Both the position numbers and the translations under genes were made by a program. Below, in pieces: positions 34,779-42,284 of a stretch of 64,000 nt of DNA. Origin of the DNA: Candidatus Cacconaster caballi (GTDB lineage Bacteria > Bacteroidota > Bacteroidia > Bacteroidales > UBA932). A model generated the notes under the pieces. That model did no database searches, was not told the origin of the DNA, and worked only from the letters and a program-made list of their open reading frames with translations. The stretch is taken from positions 1 to 64,000 of the forward strand of contig JAGHST010000016.1 in NCBI GenBank assembly GCA_018065695.1, given 5' to 3'. Each line of letters starts with the position of its first letter. The first letter of the stretch is position 1.

Positions 34779-35954
34779 TCAGCCTATTGCCGACTTTAGC
34801 TGTTCGAGGGCCCTTCTCAATACCTTTCTCGGGCAGCCGACATTCATTCTCATATGATTCTCCCCTCCCGGCCCGAACGTCACACCGTCGTTGAGAGCAA
34901 GATGCGCTCCGTTGACGAAAAGGTCTGTCAGGCGGTCATGGTCAAGACCGAGTCTGGAGCAGTCGAGCCACAGGAGAAAAGAGGCCTGCGGCCTGACTAC
35001 GGTTATGCGCGGAATGTTTTTTGAAATATAGTCACATACGAAATCGATGTTGGACTGAACGTATTCGAGCATCGCCTCGCGCCACTCTCCACACTGGGTG
35101 AAGGCAGCCACCGTAGCAGCCTCAGAGATGAAAGGCACACTGCACAGTTCATTGGCATCCAAGTATCTGAAGAATTTCTCACGAATCTCTTTATTTGAAA
35201 CCACTGTAAACGAACTGGTGATGCCCGCCATATTGAAGGTCTTGCTAGGTGCCGCAAAAGTTATCGAAATGTCTGCAGCCGTCTGTGATGCCATAGGAAA
35301 CGGCGTGTGCACGTGGCCGTAAAGAGCCATATCCGCGTGGATTTCGTCTGATATGACCAGAACTCCGTAGCGCTCGCATATTTCCGCTACCCGCTCAAGA
35401 CAACGTTTAGGCCACACTATGCCTGCCGGGTTGTGAGGATTGGAGAGAATAAGAACTTTCGGTGACTCTTTGCGGCAAATGGTTTCCAAACCACCGAGAT
35501 CCATTTCATAAGTACCTGCCGATTCGTTGAAAATCAAAGGGTTGAATAAAAGATCCCGGCCATTGTCCCTCGGCAGATTCAGGAACGGCATATATACGGG
35601 AGGCTGCACCAGCACCTTGTCTCCGGGCTGTGTAAAACATTGCAGAACGAAACTTATGCCTCGCACGATTCCCGGGATATAGCGCATCTGTTCCCTTTCG
35701 ATTCTCCATCCGTGCTGCGAAAACTCCCACGAGACAAGGGCGTTCCAGTATGAGTCGCGAGGCCCGCTATAGCCATATATCTGATGGGTGAGGCGTTTTT
35801 CGATGGCCTTGCGTATAGGTTTCGGGGTTTCGAAATCCATATCGGCTATCCACAGAGAAATCAGGTCTTCCCTTCCGTATCTTTGTTTGAGGACATCCGT
35901 CTTGAGAGCCCCGGTTCCCCGGCGGTTTATCAGTTTGTCAAAATTATAGCTCAT
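34779..35954 (-). CDS. MalY/PatB-type PLP-dependent C-S lyase or aminotransferase
   Basis: The 391-residue fold-type I PLP enzyme matches the MalY/PatB branch, which cleaves cystathionine to homocysteine. WIADMDFETP near the N terminus is characteristic, LSNPHNPAGIVW holds the PLP-contacting Asn, ISDEIHADM the Asp, and APSKTFNMAG the Schiff-base Lys. The ATG at 35954 (MSYNFDKL) is chosen; the longer frame adds 21 residues without family support and lies over the promoter region. The operon continues with an amino-acid symporter and an omega-amidase, which fits sulfur or amino-acid turnover. Confidence 0.87.
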   Translation of the reverse strand: MSYNFDKLINRRGTGALKTDVLKQRYGREDLISLWIADMDFETPKPIRKAIEKRLTHQIYGYSGPRDSYWNALVSWEFSQHGWRIEREQMRYIPGIVRGISFVLQCFTQPGDKVLVQPPVYMPFLNLPRDNGRDLLFNPLIFNESAGTYEMDLGGLETICRKESPKVLILSNPHNPAGIVWPKRCLERVAEICERYGVLVISDEIHADMALYGHVHTPFPMASQTAADISITFAAPSKTFNMAGITSSFTVVSNKEIREKFFRYLDANELCSVPFISEAATVAAFTQCGEWREAMLEYVQSNIDFVCDYISKNIPRITVVRPQASFLLWLDCSRLGLDHDRLTDLFVNGAHLALNDGVTFGPGGENHMRMNVGCPRKVLRRALEQLKSAIG

Positions 35955-35993
35955 TAAATCGGCGGTATTATTCAATAAAACAATAAATATCTT

Positions 35994-36002
35994 GTAAAGA
36001 TA
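35994..36002 (-). promoter_or_regulatory. -7 promoter box for the MalY-like operon
   Basis: The minus strand reads TATCTTTAC, one base off TAnnTTTGC, 39 bases upstream of the ATG at 35954. Confidence 0.5.
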
Positions 36003-36023
36003 CCAATTTGCCATCAAAATTCC

Positions 36024-36032
36024 TAACTTTGC
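36024..36032 (+). promoter_or_regulatory. -7 promoter box for nagA
   Basis: TAACTTTGC, an exact consensus match, lies 20 bases before the nagA ATG and only 21 bases from the divergent box at 35994. Confidence 0.6.
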
Positions 36033-36052
36033 AGCGACAAAACAAAGAAGAA

Positions 36053-37213
36053 ATGAAGCGTTACATCAAAAACGTCGATATCTACGCTGAAAGCGGTTTG
36101 ATAAGGAATGGTTCCATTCTGCTCGACGGAGAAAAAATCTCAAGAATCCTCAATAAGTCCGACGAAAACCTGCAAGCTGACGAAGTCATTGACGGCAAAG
36201 GCAACATCGTCATTCCAGGCTATATCGACATCCACGTACACGGCGGAAACGGATACGACTGCGGAAACGGTACTCTGGAAGCAATCTACGGAATGCGCGA
36301 CTACTACCAGCAGCACGGTGTCACCACGATATACCCTACCTTCATGACCAACGAACTCTCCATAATCGAAGAGGGTCTCAAATCTCTGCGAAAGGCCATC
36401 TCCACAAATGCTCCGGGCAAGGCACATATCGCTCCGTCGCACATTGAAGGGCCTTTCCTCAATCCGATGTACAAAGGCTGCCAGTCAGAAGAACTCATTC
36501 TTCCACTGGACGACAGCAACATCCTTCTTTTTGAAAAATACCGCGACGTGATTTCACGCGCCACCATAGCTCCCGAATACAAGAACAATCTGCAATATTT
36601 CCCGGGACTGGCAAAACTCGGAATACAGATTTCTGTAGGCCACAGTTGCGCCACCATCTCTCAGGTTGAAGAGGCTGTCGAAAAGGGCGCCACCAGCATC
36701 ACCCACCTCTACAACGCGCAAAGTCAGACACATAAGGAAGGGCCATACCGCATCGGAGGCGTCGTGGAAGCGGGTCTGACATTCGACAATCTCTACGCCG
36801 AAGCCATCTGCGACGGATACCATCTCCCTAACGAACTCGTCCGCATAGCCTATCGCTGCAAGGGCCCGAAGAAATTCATCGTTGTTTCGGACGCCAGTCT
36901 CTGCTCCGGTATGACAAGCGGCACAGTAGTCCGCACTTCCGGCGTCAACTTCTATGTAGAAGACGGTATCGCCATGAATGAAGCCAGAACATCCTTTGCT
37001 TCTTCCACATCCCCTATAGACAAGATGGTCCGCCACCTTATTTCCGACGTGAAACTTCCTGTGGAGGATGTGGTCTATATGTCAAGCGCATCAGCGGCAA
37101 ACCTGCTCGGTCTCTACGACAGGACAGGTTCCATACGTGAAGGCAAAGACGCCGATCTTAACATAGTTGACAAGGATTTCAACGTTCTGCGCACTTTCTG
37201 CAAAGGACTCTGA
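36053..37213 (+). CDS. nagA: N-acetylglucosamine-6-phosphate deacetylase
   Basis: NagA removes acetate from GlcNAc-6-P, giving GlcN-6-P, in amino-sugar and wall recycling. The 386-residue protein has the amidohydrolase motifs: GYIDIHVHGGNGYD, PSHIEGPFLNP (metal-binding Glu), VGHSCATISQ and ITHLYNAQSQ (His ligands), and VVSDASLCSG (catalytic Asp). The ATG at 36053 follows an AAAGAAGAA purine stretch; the longer frame from 36008 would start upstream of the promoter box. murQ and a sugar kinase lie a few kilobases on, on the other strand. nagB is not in the window. Confidence 0.94.
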   Translation: MKRYIKNVDIYAESGLIRNGSILLDGEKISRILNKSDENLQADEVIDGKGNIVIPGYIDIHVHGGNGYDCGNGTLEAIYGMRDYYQQHGVTTIYPTFMTNELSIIEEGLKSLRKAISTNAPGKAHIAPSHIEGPFLNPMYKGCQSEELILPLDDSNILLFEKYRDVISRATIAPEYKNNLQYFPGLAKLGIQISVGHSCATISQVEEAVEKGATSITHLYNAQSQTHKEGPYRIGGVVEAGLTFDNLYAEAICDGYHLPNELVRIAYRCKGPKKFIVVSDASLCSGMTSGTVVRTSGVNFYVEDGIAMNEARTSFASSTSPIDKMVRHLISDVKLPVEDVVYMSSASAANLLGLYDRTGSIREGKDADLNIVDKDFNVLRTFCKGL

Positions 37214-37261
37214 AATACCGCACAATCAGACTTTTTCCAGTCATCGCTCCTGCCTTCAACC

Positions 37262-37828
37262 TCATAAGAGGTGTTCGAGGAGTATCTTGATGCCGATGGC
37301 AATAAGTATCAGGCCACCGATGAAATTGCATTTGCCACCCAACAGACGTCCGAATTTTTCACCGCTGCCGAGCCCGAGAGCGGCGGCAAGAGCCGTAAAT
37401 AATCCTACCGCAGCCACCGTCAGGAAGATGCGGCCGATGTTCATCTGTATCATAGACAGTGAGATGCCGACAGCCAGCGCATCTATACTCGTCGCAACGG
37501 AAGAAATGATCAAGGTCTTTGTATTCAGAAGATCCACCTTCTCGACTTTTCCATCCTGACGGAAGGCGTCTATCAGCATCTTTCCTCCGATGTAGGACAG
37601 AAGAATAAAGGCTACCCAATGGTCAAAACTCTCGATAATCCGGTTCACGGTTGAGCCGAGAGCCCATCCGACAAAAGTAAATCCGGCCTGAAACAGCGCG
37701 AAGGAGAGAATTATCTTCACTCTCTTCCACGCGCTGATTTCCGCCAGACATGCCCCGCCGACAATCGACACTGCAAGAGTATCGAAACAAAGGCTGACGG
37801 CGAGAAGGAGTATTTCTACAAGAGTCAT
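37262..37828 (-). CDS. mntP: Manganese efflux pump MntP
   Basis: The 188-residue protein has six hydrophobic helices arranged as two repeats, each with an aspartate motif: SLCFDTLAVSIVGG in helix 1 and SSVATSIDALAVGIS in helix 4. This matches MntP (DUF204), which exports Mn2+. The start at 37828 is an ATG adjoining the stop of the SSS symporter, so the two are probably read together. I saw no yybP-ykoY riboswitch upstream; the gap is absent. Regulation by manganese is therefore not visible here. Confidence 0.92.
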   Translation of the reverse strand: MTLVEILLLAVSLCFDTLAVSIVGGACLAEISAWKRVKIILSFALFQAGFTFVGWALGSTVNRIIESFDHWVAFILLSYIGGKMLIDAFRQDGKVEKVDLLNTKTLIISSVATSIDALAVGISLSMIQMNIGRIFLTVAAVGLFTALAAALGLGSGEKFGRLLGGKCNFIGGLILIAIGIKILLEHLL

Positions 37829-39334
37829 CTATCTCTTTCTGAACAACCACATTCCGATGTAGGTCAGAAGTCCGTTGACAATAAGGAGCGTAAATCCGAG
37901 GTCAAAACCGAAATACTTCTTGCTCAAAAGATTGAATACAAGGCAGATGACAGGTGCAGCCACGGCGATATATGGCGTAGCACCATCCTTGACTTTCGCC
38001 TTGGAAAGGATGCCGAAGAAGAACATACCGAGCAGAGGCCCGTATGTGTATGATGCCAGCTTATAGACAAGGTTCACTACAGCATCGCTGCTGACTATCT
38101 GAAGCACCACGATGATAATGAGGAACGAAAGTGCGACTCCTGCGTGAACCACCTTGCGAACGCTGTTCTTCTTTGAATCATCCCAGTCTGTACGGGTTCC
38201 GAAATCGAGATAGTCCATACAGAATGAGGTCGTGAGGGCGGTCATAGCTGCACCGGCACTCGGATATGATGCGCTGATCAGGCCGATGAGGAAGAAGATG
38301 CCGACTCCGACACCGAGATACTGGCTGGCGATTGTCGGGAAAAGGGTATCGGTCTTGCCGACTTCAAGCCCGAGATGCTGGGCATACACACAGAGCAGAG
38401 CGCCCATCAGCACGAAGAAGAAATTCACCACCACGATAATGATGGAAGTCGTGTACATATTCTTCTGGGCTGCCTTGATATCCTTGCAGGCAAGGTTCTT
38501 CTGCATCATAGCCTGATCAAGACCGGTCATGGCGATGGTTACGAAGATACCTGATATAAACTGCTTGACTGCATTCGTACCGTGGCTCCAGTCCCAGTCG
38601 AACCAGCTTGTGAAGGTATGACCGAAGCCTACTGAGGCGGCGTTATCATTGACGGTCCCCCCCACGATAGCGAACATACGGCCGAAATTCCACCCCATAT
38701 CCTTGCAGATGAAATAGATGGTCAGGCCGACTGCCAGAAGCATAAAGGTTGTCTGCAGCACGTCTGTCCAAATGATGGTCTTGACTCCGCCTTTGAACGT
38801 ATAGAGATAGAGCAGCACAAGGAAGATTGCGGTAATCACCGTAAAGACCAGCAGCGGAGATGATTTCTCCATCAGACTCTGTGGCATGAATGCAAAGAAA
38901 ACGACAATTACGACAAACACGCGCACTGCAGCGCCCAACAGTCTGGAAATCAAGAATACAGTAGTTCCCGTCTTGTGTGTTTTCGTGCCGAAGCGCTCTC
39001 CGAGATAGCCGTATATCGACGTGAGATTCATCCTGTAATAGAGAGGAAGAAGGACTTTTGCTATCACTATGTAGCCACCCACGAAGCCGAGCACAAGTGG
39101 CATATAGAAGAAATTCTGGACCCATACGTTGCCGGGGACGGAAATGAAGGTCACACCTGAAATTGATGCTCCTATCATTCCATAGGCCACTACAGGCCAC
39201 GGAGCTTTCTTGTCGCCTGAGAAGAAGGAATTGCTTCCCGCCTTGCGTGAGGTCAGATGGGAAATGAAGAAAATCAGTGCGGTGTATGCGGCGAAAGCCA
39301 CAACAAACCATACGAAAGGAAATTCGTGTTGCAT
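37829..39334 (-). CDS. Sodium:solute symporter (SSS family)
   Basis: The 501-residue protein has about 13 membrane helices and the SSS signatures: GASISGVTFISVPGNVW near the N terminus, WTDVLQTTFML, and SASYPSAGAAMTALTTSFCMD with the small-residue helix 8 that forms the sodium site. Members import sugars, sialic acid, amino acids or vitamins. Position downstream of murQ and recR and upstream of mntP makes a wall-sugar or amino-sugar substrate plausible but unproven. recR lies 4 bases upstream. Confidence 0.9.
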   Translation of the reverse strand: MQHEFPFVWFVVAFAAYTALIFFISHLTSRKAGSNSFFSGDKKAPWPVVAYGMIGASISGVTFISVPGNVWVQNFFYMPLVLGFVGGYIVIAKVLLPLYYRMNLTSIYGYLGERFGTKTHKTGTTVFLISRLLGAAVRVFVVIVVFFAFMPQSLMEKSSPLLVFTVITAIFLVLLYLYTFKGGVKTIIWTDVLQTTFMLLAVGLTIYFICKDMGWNFGRMFAIVGGTVNDNAASVGFGHTFTSWFDWDWSHGTNAVKQFISGIFVTIAMTGLDQAMMQKNLACKDIKAAQKNMYTTSIIIVVVNFFFVLMGALLCVYAQHLGLEVGKTDTLFPTIASQYLGVGVGIFFLIGLISASYPSAGAAMTALTTSFCMDYLDFGTRTDWDDSKKNSVRKVVHAGVALSFLIIIVVLQIVSSDAVVNLVYKLASYTYGPLLGMFFFGILSKAKVKDGATPYIAVAAPVICLVFNLLSKKYFGFDLGFTLLIVNGLLTYIGMWLFRKR

Positions 39335-39338
39335 TTTT

Positions 39339-39953
39339 CTATGGTTTAAAAATTTGTCTGTTTGCGATGGAACGGCCGAGAGTCAGTTCATCGGTATATT
39401 CCAGATCGTCCCCGAAGCCGACTCCGCGCGCTATCGCGGTGACGGTCACAGGAAATGACGATATCTGTTTGAATATGTAGAAAGAGGTGGTCTCCCCTTC
39501 CATACTGGTACTCAGAGCAAGGACAACTTCATTTATGCCGCCCTTGGCAAGACGGTCCGTCAGTTCCCTGATATGGATATCGGAAGGCCCTATGCCGTCT
39601 ATCGGAGAGATTATACCTCCCAAAACGTGGTACAGGCCGTTGTACTGGCCCGTATTCTCTATGCTGAGCACGTCGCGGAGGCTCTCCACAACACACACGA
39701 CAGAACGGTCACGCCGATGGTCGGAGCAGATGGGACAGGTTCCGTCGTCTGAAATCATATTGCAGACGGGACAATAGCGCACACGATCCTTGAGAGAGAT
39801 AAATGCATTGGAAAACTGCTCCACGTTCTCCCTTGGGAGGTCCAGCATGTGCAGGGCCAATCTCAAAGCCGTCTTGCGTCCGACTCCCGGAAGAGAGGCA
39901 AACTGTTCGACAGCATCTTCCAGAAGAGCCGAGGAGTAGTTCTGGCGAAACAT
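39339..39953 (-). CDS. recR: Recombination protein RecR
   Basis: RecR works with RecO (and RecF) to load RecA at gaps. The 204-residue length fits. A helix-hairpin-helix (SLPGVGRKTALRLAL) is followed by a four-cysteine zinc finger (RYCPVCNMISDDGTCPIC) and a Toprim domain (VVCVVESLRDVLSIENT). The start codon overlaps the murQ stop in TAATG. The link to murQ looks like a chance operon, since the functions do not match. Confidence 0.95.
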   Translation of the reverse strand: MFRQNYSSALLEDAVEQFASLPGVGRKTALRLALHMLDLPRENVEQFSNAFISLKDRVRYCPVCNMISDDGTCPICSDHRRDRSVVCVVESLRDVLSIENTGQYNGLYHVLGGIISPIDGIGPSDIHIRELTDRLAKGGINEVVLALSTSMEGETTSFYIFKQISSFPVTVTAIARGVGFGDDLEYTDELTLGRSIANRQIFKP

Positions 39954-40762
39954 TACTTTTCGAGATAAGAATCGACAGCCTTGCGGACGGAACCGTATTT
40001 GAGCAGAAGACTGTTCGCCAGTTCATAGTCCTCGATGCCGGCTTCTGCCATAATCATGCGTGTTCCGCGGTCGACGAGTTTTTTGTTGGTCAGTGCCATA
40101 TCGACCATTCTGTTTCCTCTGACATGGCCGGTCCGTATCATCACGGAAGTGGAAATCATATTGAGAATGAGCTTCTGTGCGGTACCTGATTTCATACGGG
40201 TGCTGCCTGTAACGAATTCGGGACCGACTATCGCTACAATCGGAACCTCGGCCACAGCTGCGACGGCGGAATCAGGATTGCACGTTATGCAACCTGTCAG
40301 AAGGCCTCTCTTGCGAGCCTCTTCCAAAACTCCGATAACGTATGGTGTCGAGCCTGATGCGGCAATGCCGATGATGGTATCTTCTTTGGTGATATTGAAC
40401 GGTTCAAGGTCCTTCCATCCCTGGTCGCGATCGTCTTCAGCTCCTTCAGCCGCCTTGCGGATTGCAGTGTCACCACCGCACATCACACCGTAGAAAAGGT
40501 CGAACGGTGCACCGTATGTCGGCGGAATCTCCGATGCGTCAAGGACGCCGAGTCGTCCGCTTGTACCGGCACCCATATAGAACACCCGGCCGCCGCGCCC
40601 CATTCGGTCGACAATGCCGTCGACGAGTATCTCAATCTGAGGGATGGCCTGAGCCACTGCAACAGGGACTTTTCTGTCTTCTGAATTCATACCCTCGAGA
40701 AGCTCGCGGGTGGTCATCTTGTCAAGGTTCGAATAGTTTGAACTCTGCTCTGTTACTTTCAT
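39953..40762 (-). CDS. murQ: N-acetylmuramic acid-6-phosphate etherase
   Basis: MurQ splits the lactyl ether of MurNAc-6-P, giving GlcNAc-6-P and D-lactate, so that wall sugars enter the NagA route. The 269-residue protein has the SIS-domain hallmarks MGAGTSGRLGVLDASEIP near residue 62, IAASGSTPYVIGVLEEA and TGSTRMKSGTAQKL. It is about 30 residues shorter than E. coli MurQ at the C terminus, where the last helical domain is truncated but present. The BadF-type kinase gene lies 8 bases upstream and is the natural supplier of MurNAc-6-P. Confidence 0.95.
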   Translation of the reverse strand: MKVTEQSSNYSNLDKMTTRELLEGMNSEDRKVPVAVAQAIPQIEILVDGIVDRMGRGGRVFYMGAGTSGRLGVLDASEIPPTYGAPFDLFYGVMCGGDTAIRKAAEGAEDDRDQGWKDLEPFNITKEDTIIGIAASGSTPYVIGVLEEARKRGLLTGCITCNPDSAVAAVAEVPIVAIVGPEFVTGSTRMKSGTAQKLILNMISTSVMIRTGHVRGNRMVDMALTNKKLVDRGTRMIMAEAGIEDYELANSLLLKYGSVRKAVDSYLEK

Positions 40763-40770
40763 ATTCGGGG

Positions 40771-41610
40771 CTATTTTGCGTTTTTATGATATTCCACCAG
40801 ACCGTCGATAGGGCCTTTGAGCACAACGCCCATACGCATTCCTGCAGCATTGACTGCCTTTTCGAGAATATCCTTGTAGTGGTATGCTATGCTGCCCACG
40901 AAATTGACGGGATATTTTTTATAATCGTAGTGGATTATGTTTCTGCGAAGGAATTCCTCGAAACTGCTCTTCAGGAGATTTGCCATATGAGGATGATTGC
41001 GGAACTCGTTGATGAATGGACTGAACGATGCAAGGAAACGGCTTGGAAGCTGCTCGCGGTAAACTTTCTGAACTATACCCATATAGTCCAGATTGTAGCG
41101 CTTGACAAACTCTTTTTCGATGGCATCGGGCAGAAGGCCCTTGATGAAGTCGGAAATAAGCCTCTTGCCGAGATATGCGCCGCTGGCCTCATCTCCAAGG
41201 ATGAATCCGCCGGCCCTGACATTTTGAGCAATGCCTTCTCCGTCATAGAAGCAGCTGTTGGAGCCTGTGCCCAGAATGCAGGCAATACCCGGTTTATGTC
41301 CGCAGAGCGCTCTTGCGGCAGCAAGGACATCCGATACCGCTTCGCATCGGCATCCCGGAAAAACCTTGCTGAAGCAGCGTTCGAGTTTCGCGGAAGGTTC
41401 GCCTCCCACCACACCGGCGCCATAGAAGAACACTTCGTCAACCGAAGGGCCTGTCACAGGCACAAGATATTCTGTCAGAATCTTCTCTATATCGGCGTCT
41501 TCCATAAATACAGGATTGATACCGGAAGTTTCTATCTCCTTGACGGATCCGTCATTCATAATGGCTCTCCAAGCCACCTTGGTAGAACCGCTGTCTGCTA
41601 TGAGTTGCAT
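40771..41610 (-). CDS. BadF/BadG-type sugar kinase (GlcNAc/MurNAc kinase-like)
   Basis: The 279-residue protein has the actin-like ATPase fold: LIADSGSTKVAW (phosphate 1), FYGAGVVGG, CILGTGSNSCFYD (phosphate 2), LGDEASGAYLGKRL (the GDEGSG-type motif of GlcNAc kinases) and NFVGSIAYHYKDIL (adenosine). The GDEASGAYLG block links it to N-acetylglucosamine kinases and to MurK. Next to murQ, phosphorylation of MurNAc or GlcNAc is the best guess. PnuT lies upstream on the same strand with a 38-base gap; a thiamine pyrophosphokinase, which often follows pnuT, is not seen. Confidence 0.85.
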   Translation of the reverse strand: MQLIADSGSTKVAWRAIMNDGSVKEIETSGINPVFMEDADIEKILTEYLVPVTGPSVDEVFFYGAGVVGGEPSAKLERCFSKVFPGCRCEAVSDVLAAARALCGHKPGIACILGTGSNSCFYDGEGIAQNVRAGGFILGDEASGAYLGKRLISDFIKGLLPDAIEKEFVKRYNLDYMGIVQKVYREQLPSRFLASFSPFINEFRNHPHMANLLKSSFEEFLRRNIIHYDYKKYPVNFVGSIAYHYKDILEKAVNAAGMRMGVVLKGPIDGLVEYHKNAK

Positions 41611-41648
41611 TTTGTTGGTTTTATTGTTTATCTTGCAAAATTAAAAAA

Positions 41649-42284
41649 TTAATCGACATAATAAGCATTGCGGTGCCAGTTGACAAGGCCAATCACAGCC
41701 ATCACCAGATAAGCCACGTAGAGGATTCCGTAGAAATAAATTCCACCCATAAAGTAAATCACTATGGAAATGGCATTTACCACAATCCATATCAACCATT
41801 GCTCTAAATAGGACTGACTCAGCCAATAGGTGGCCAGCATACTGAAGACAGCCACAAGCGTATCCCAATACGGTTGAGATTCGAAGACTGCAGCCCCTTG
41901 GGAAAAATGGCTGAATACGGGTACCAGGGCGAAATATACCGCCACTGCAATGAGAGAGCTGATCGCTCCCTTCTTCCATTCGAACCTGCGCACTATAACT
42001 TCCTTTCCGCTCTTTCGTTCGCCATACTTATCCTTAGCTTCTCCTACCGTCTTGTTCCACTGGGCGATTCCGTAAACGGCCGCCACAATGTAATAGAACT
42101 GTATCGACATCATCGAATAGAATCCGCTGTGGTGATATACCACTATGTTCAGAAGAGACGAGATAAACCAGAAATACCACATCTTTCTGGTCTTCTTGAC
42201 CTGATAATAAACATAGATGAAGCCGAACACCATACCGACCATTTCCACCCAGAAATACACGTCGTTCAATCTGTTGATATCCAT
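41649..42284 (-). CDS. pnuT: PnuC-family transporter, probable thiamine transporter PnuT
   Basis: The 211-residue protein has about seven helices and PnuC-type motifs (EMVGMVFGFIYVYYQVKK, WYFWFISSLLNIVVY, FYYIVAAVYGIAQW). PnuC proteins move vitamins by facilitated diffusion, trapped by phosphorylation. Here the gene overlaps by 19 bases the end of a TonB receptor gene that is preceded by a TPP riboswitch. In Bacteroides the same pair, OMPthi and PnuT, imports thiamine, so the ligand call rests on the riboswitch. No pyrophosphokinase gene follows directly. Confidence 0.85.
   Translation of the reverse strand: MDINRLNDVYFWVEMVGMVFGFIYVYYQVKKTRKMWYFWFISSLLNIVVYHHSGFYSMMSIQFYYIVAAVYGIAQWNKTVGEAKDKYGERKSGKEVIVRRFEWKKGAISSLIAVAVYFALVPVFSHFSQGAAVFESQPYWDTLVAVFSMLATYWLSQSYLEQWLIWIVVNAISIVIYFMGGIYFYGILYVAYLVMAVIGLVNWHRNAYYVD

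Noticed and set aside
37214-37261. Bidirectional terminator between nagA and mntP
   Set aside because: Only a 4-base stem (GACT/AGTC) is present; too weak to call.
37262-37828. Manganese riboswitch before mntP
   Set aside because: mntP adjoins the upstream SSS gene without any gap that could hold one.
40462-41652. 396-residue open frame opposite the BadF kinase
   Set aside because: Antisense shadow of a clear kinase gene.
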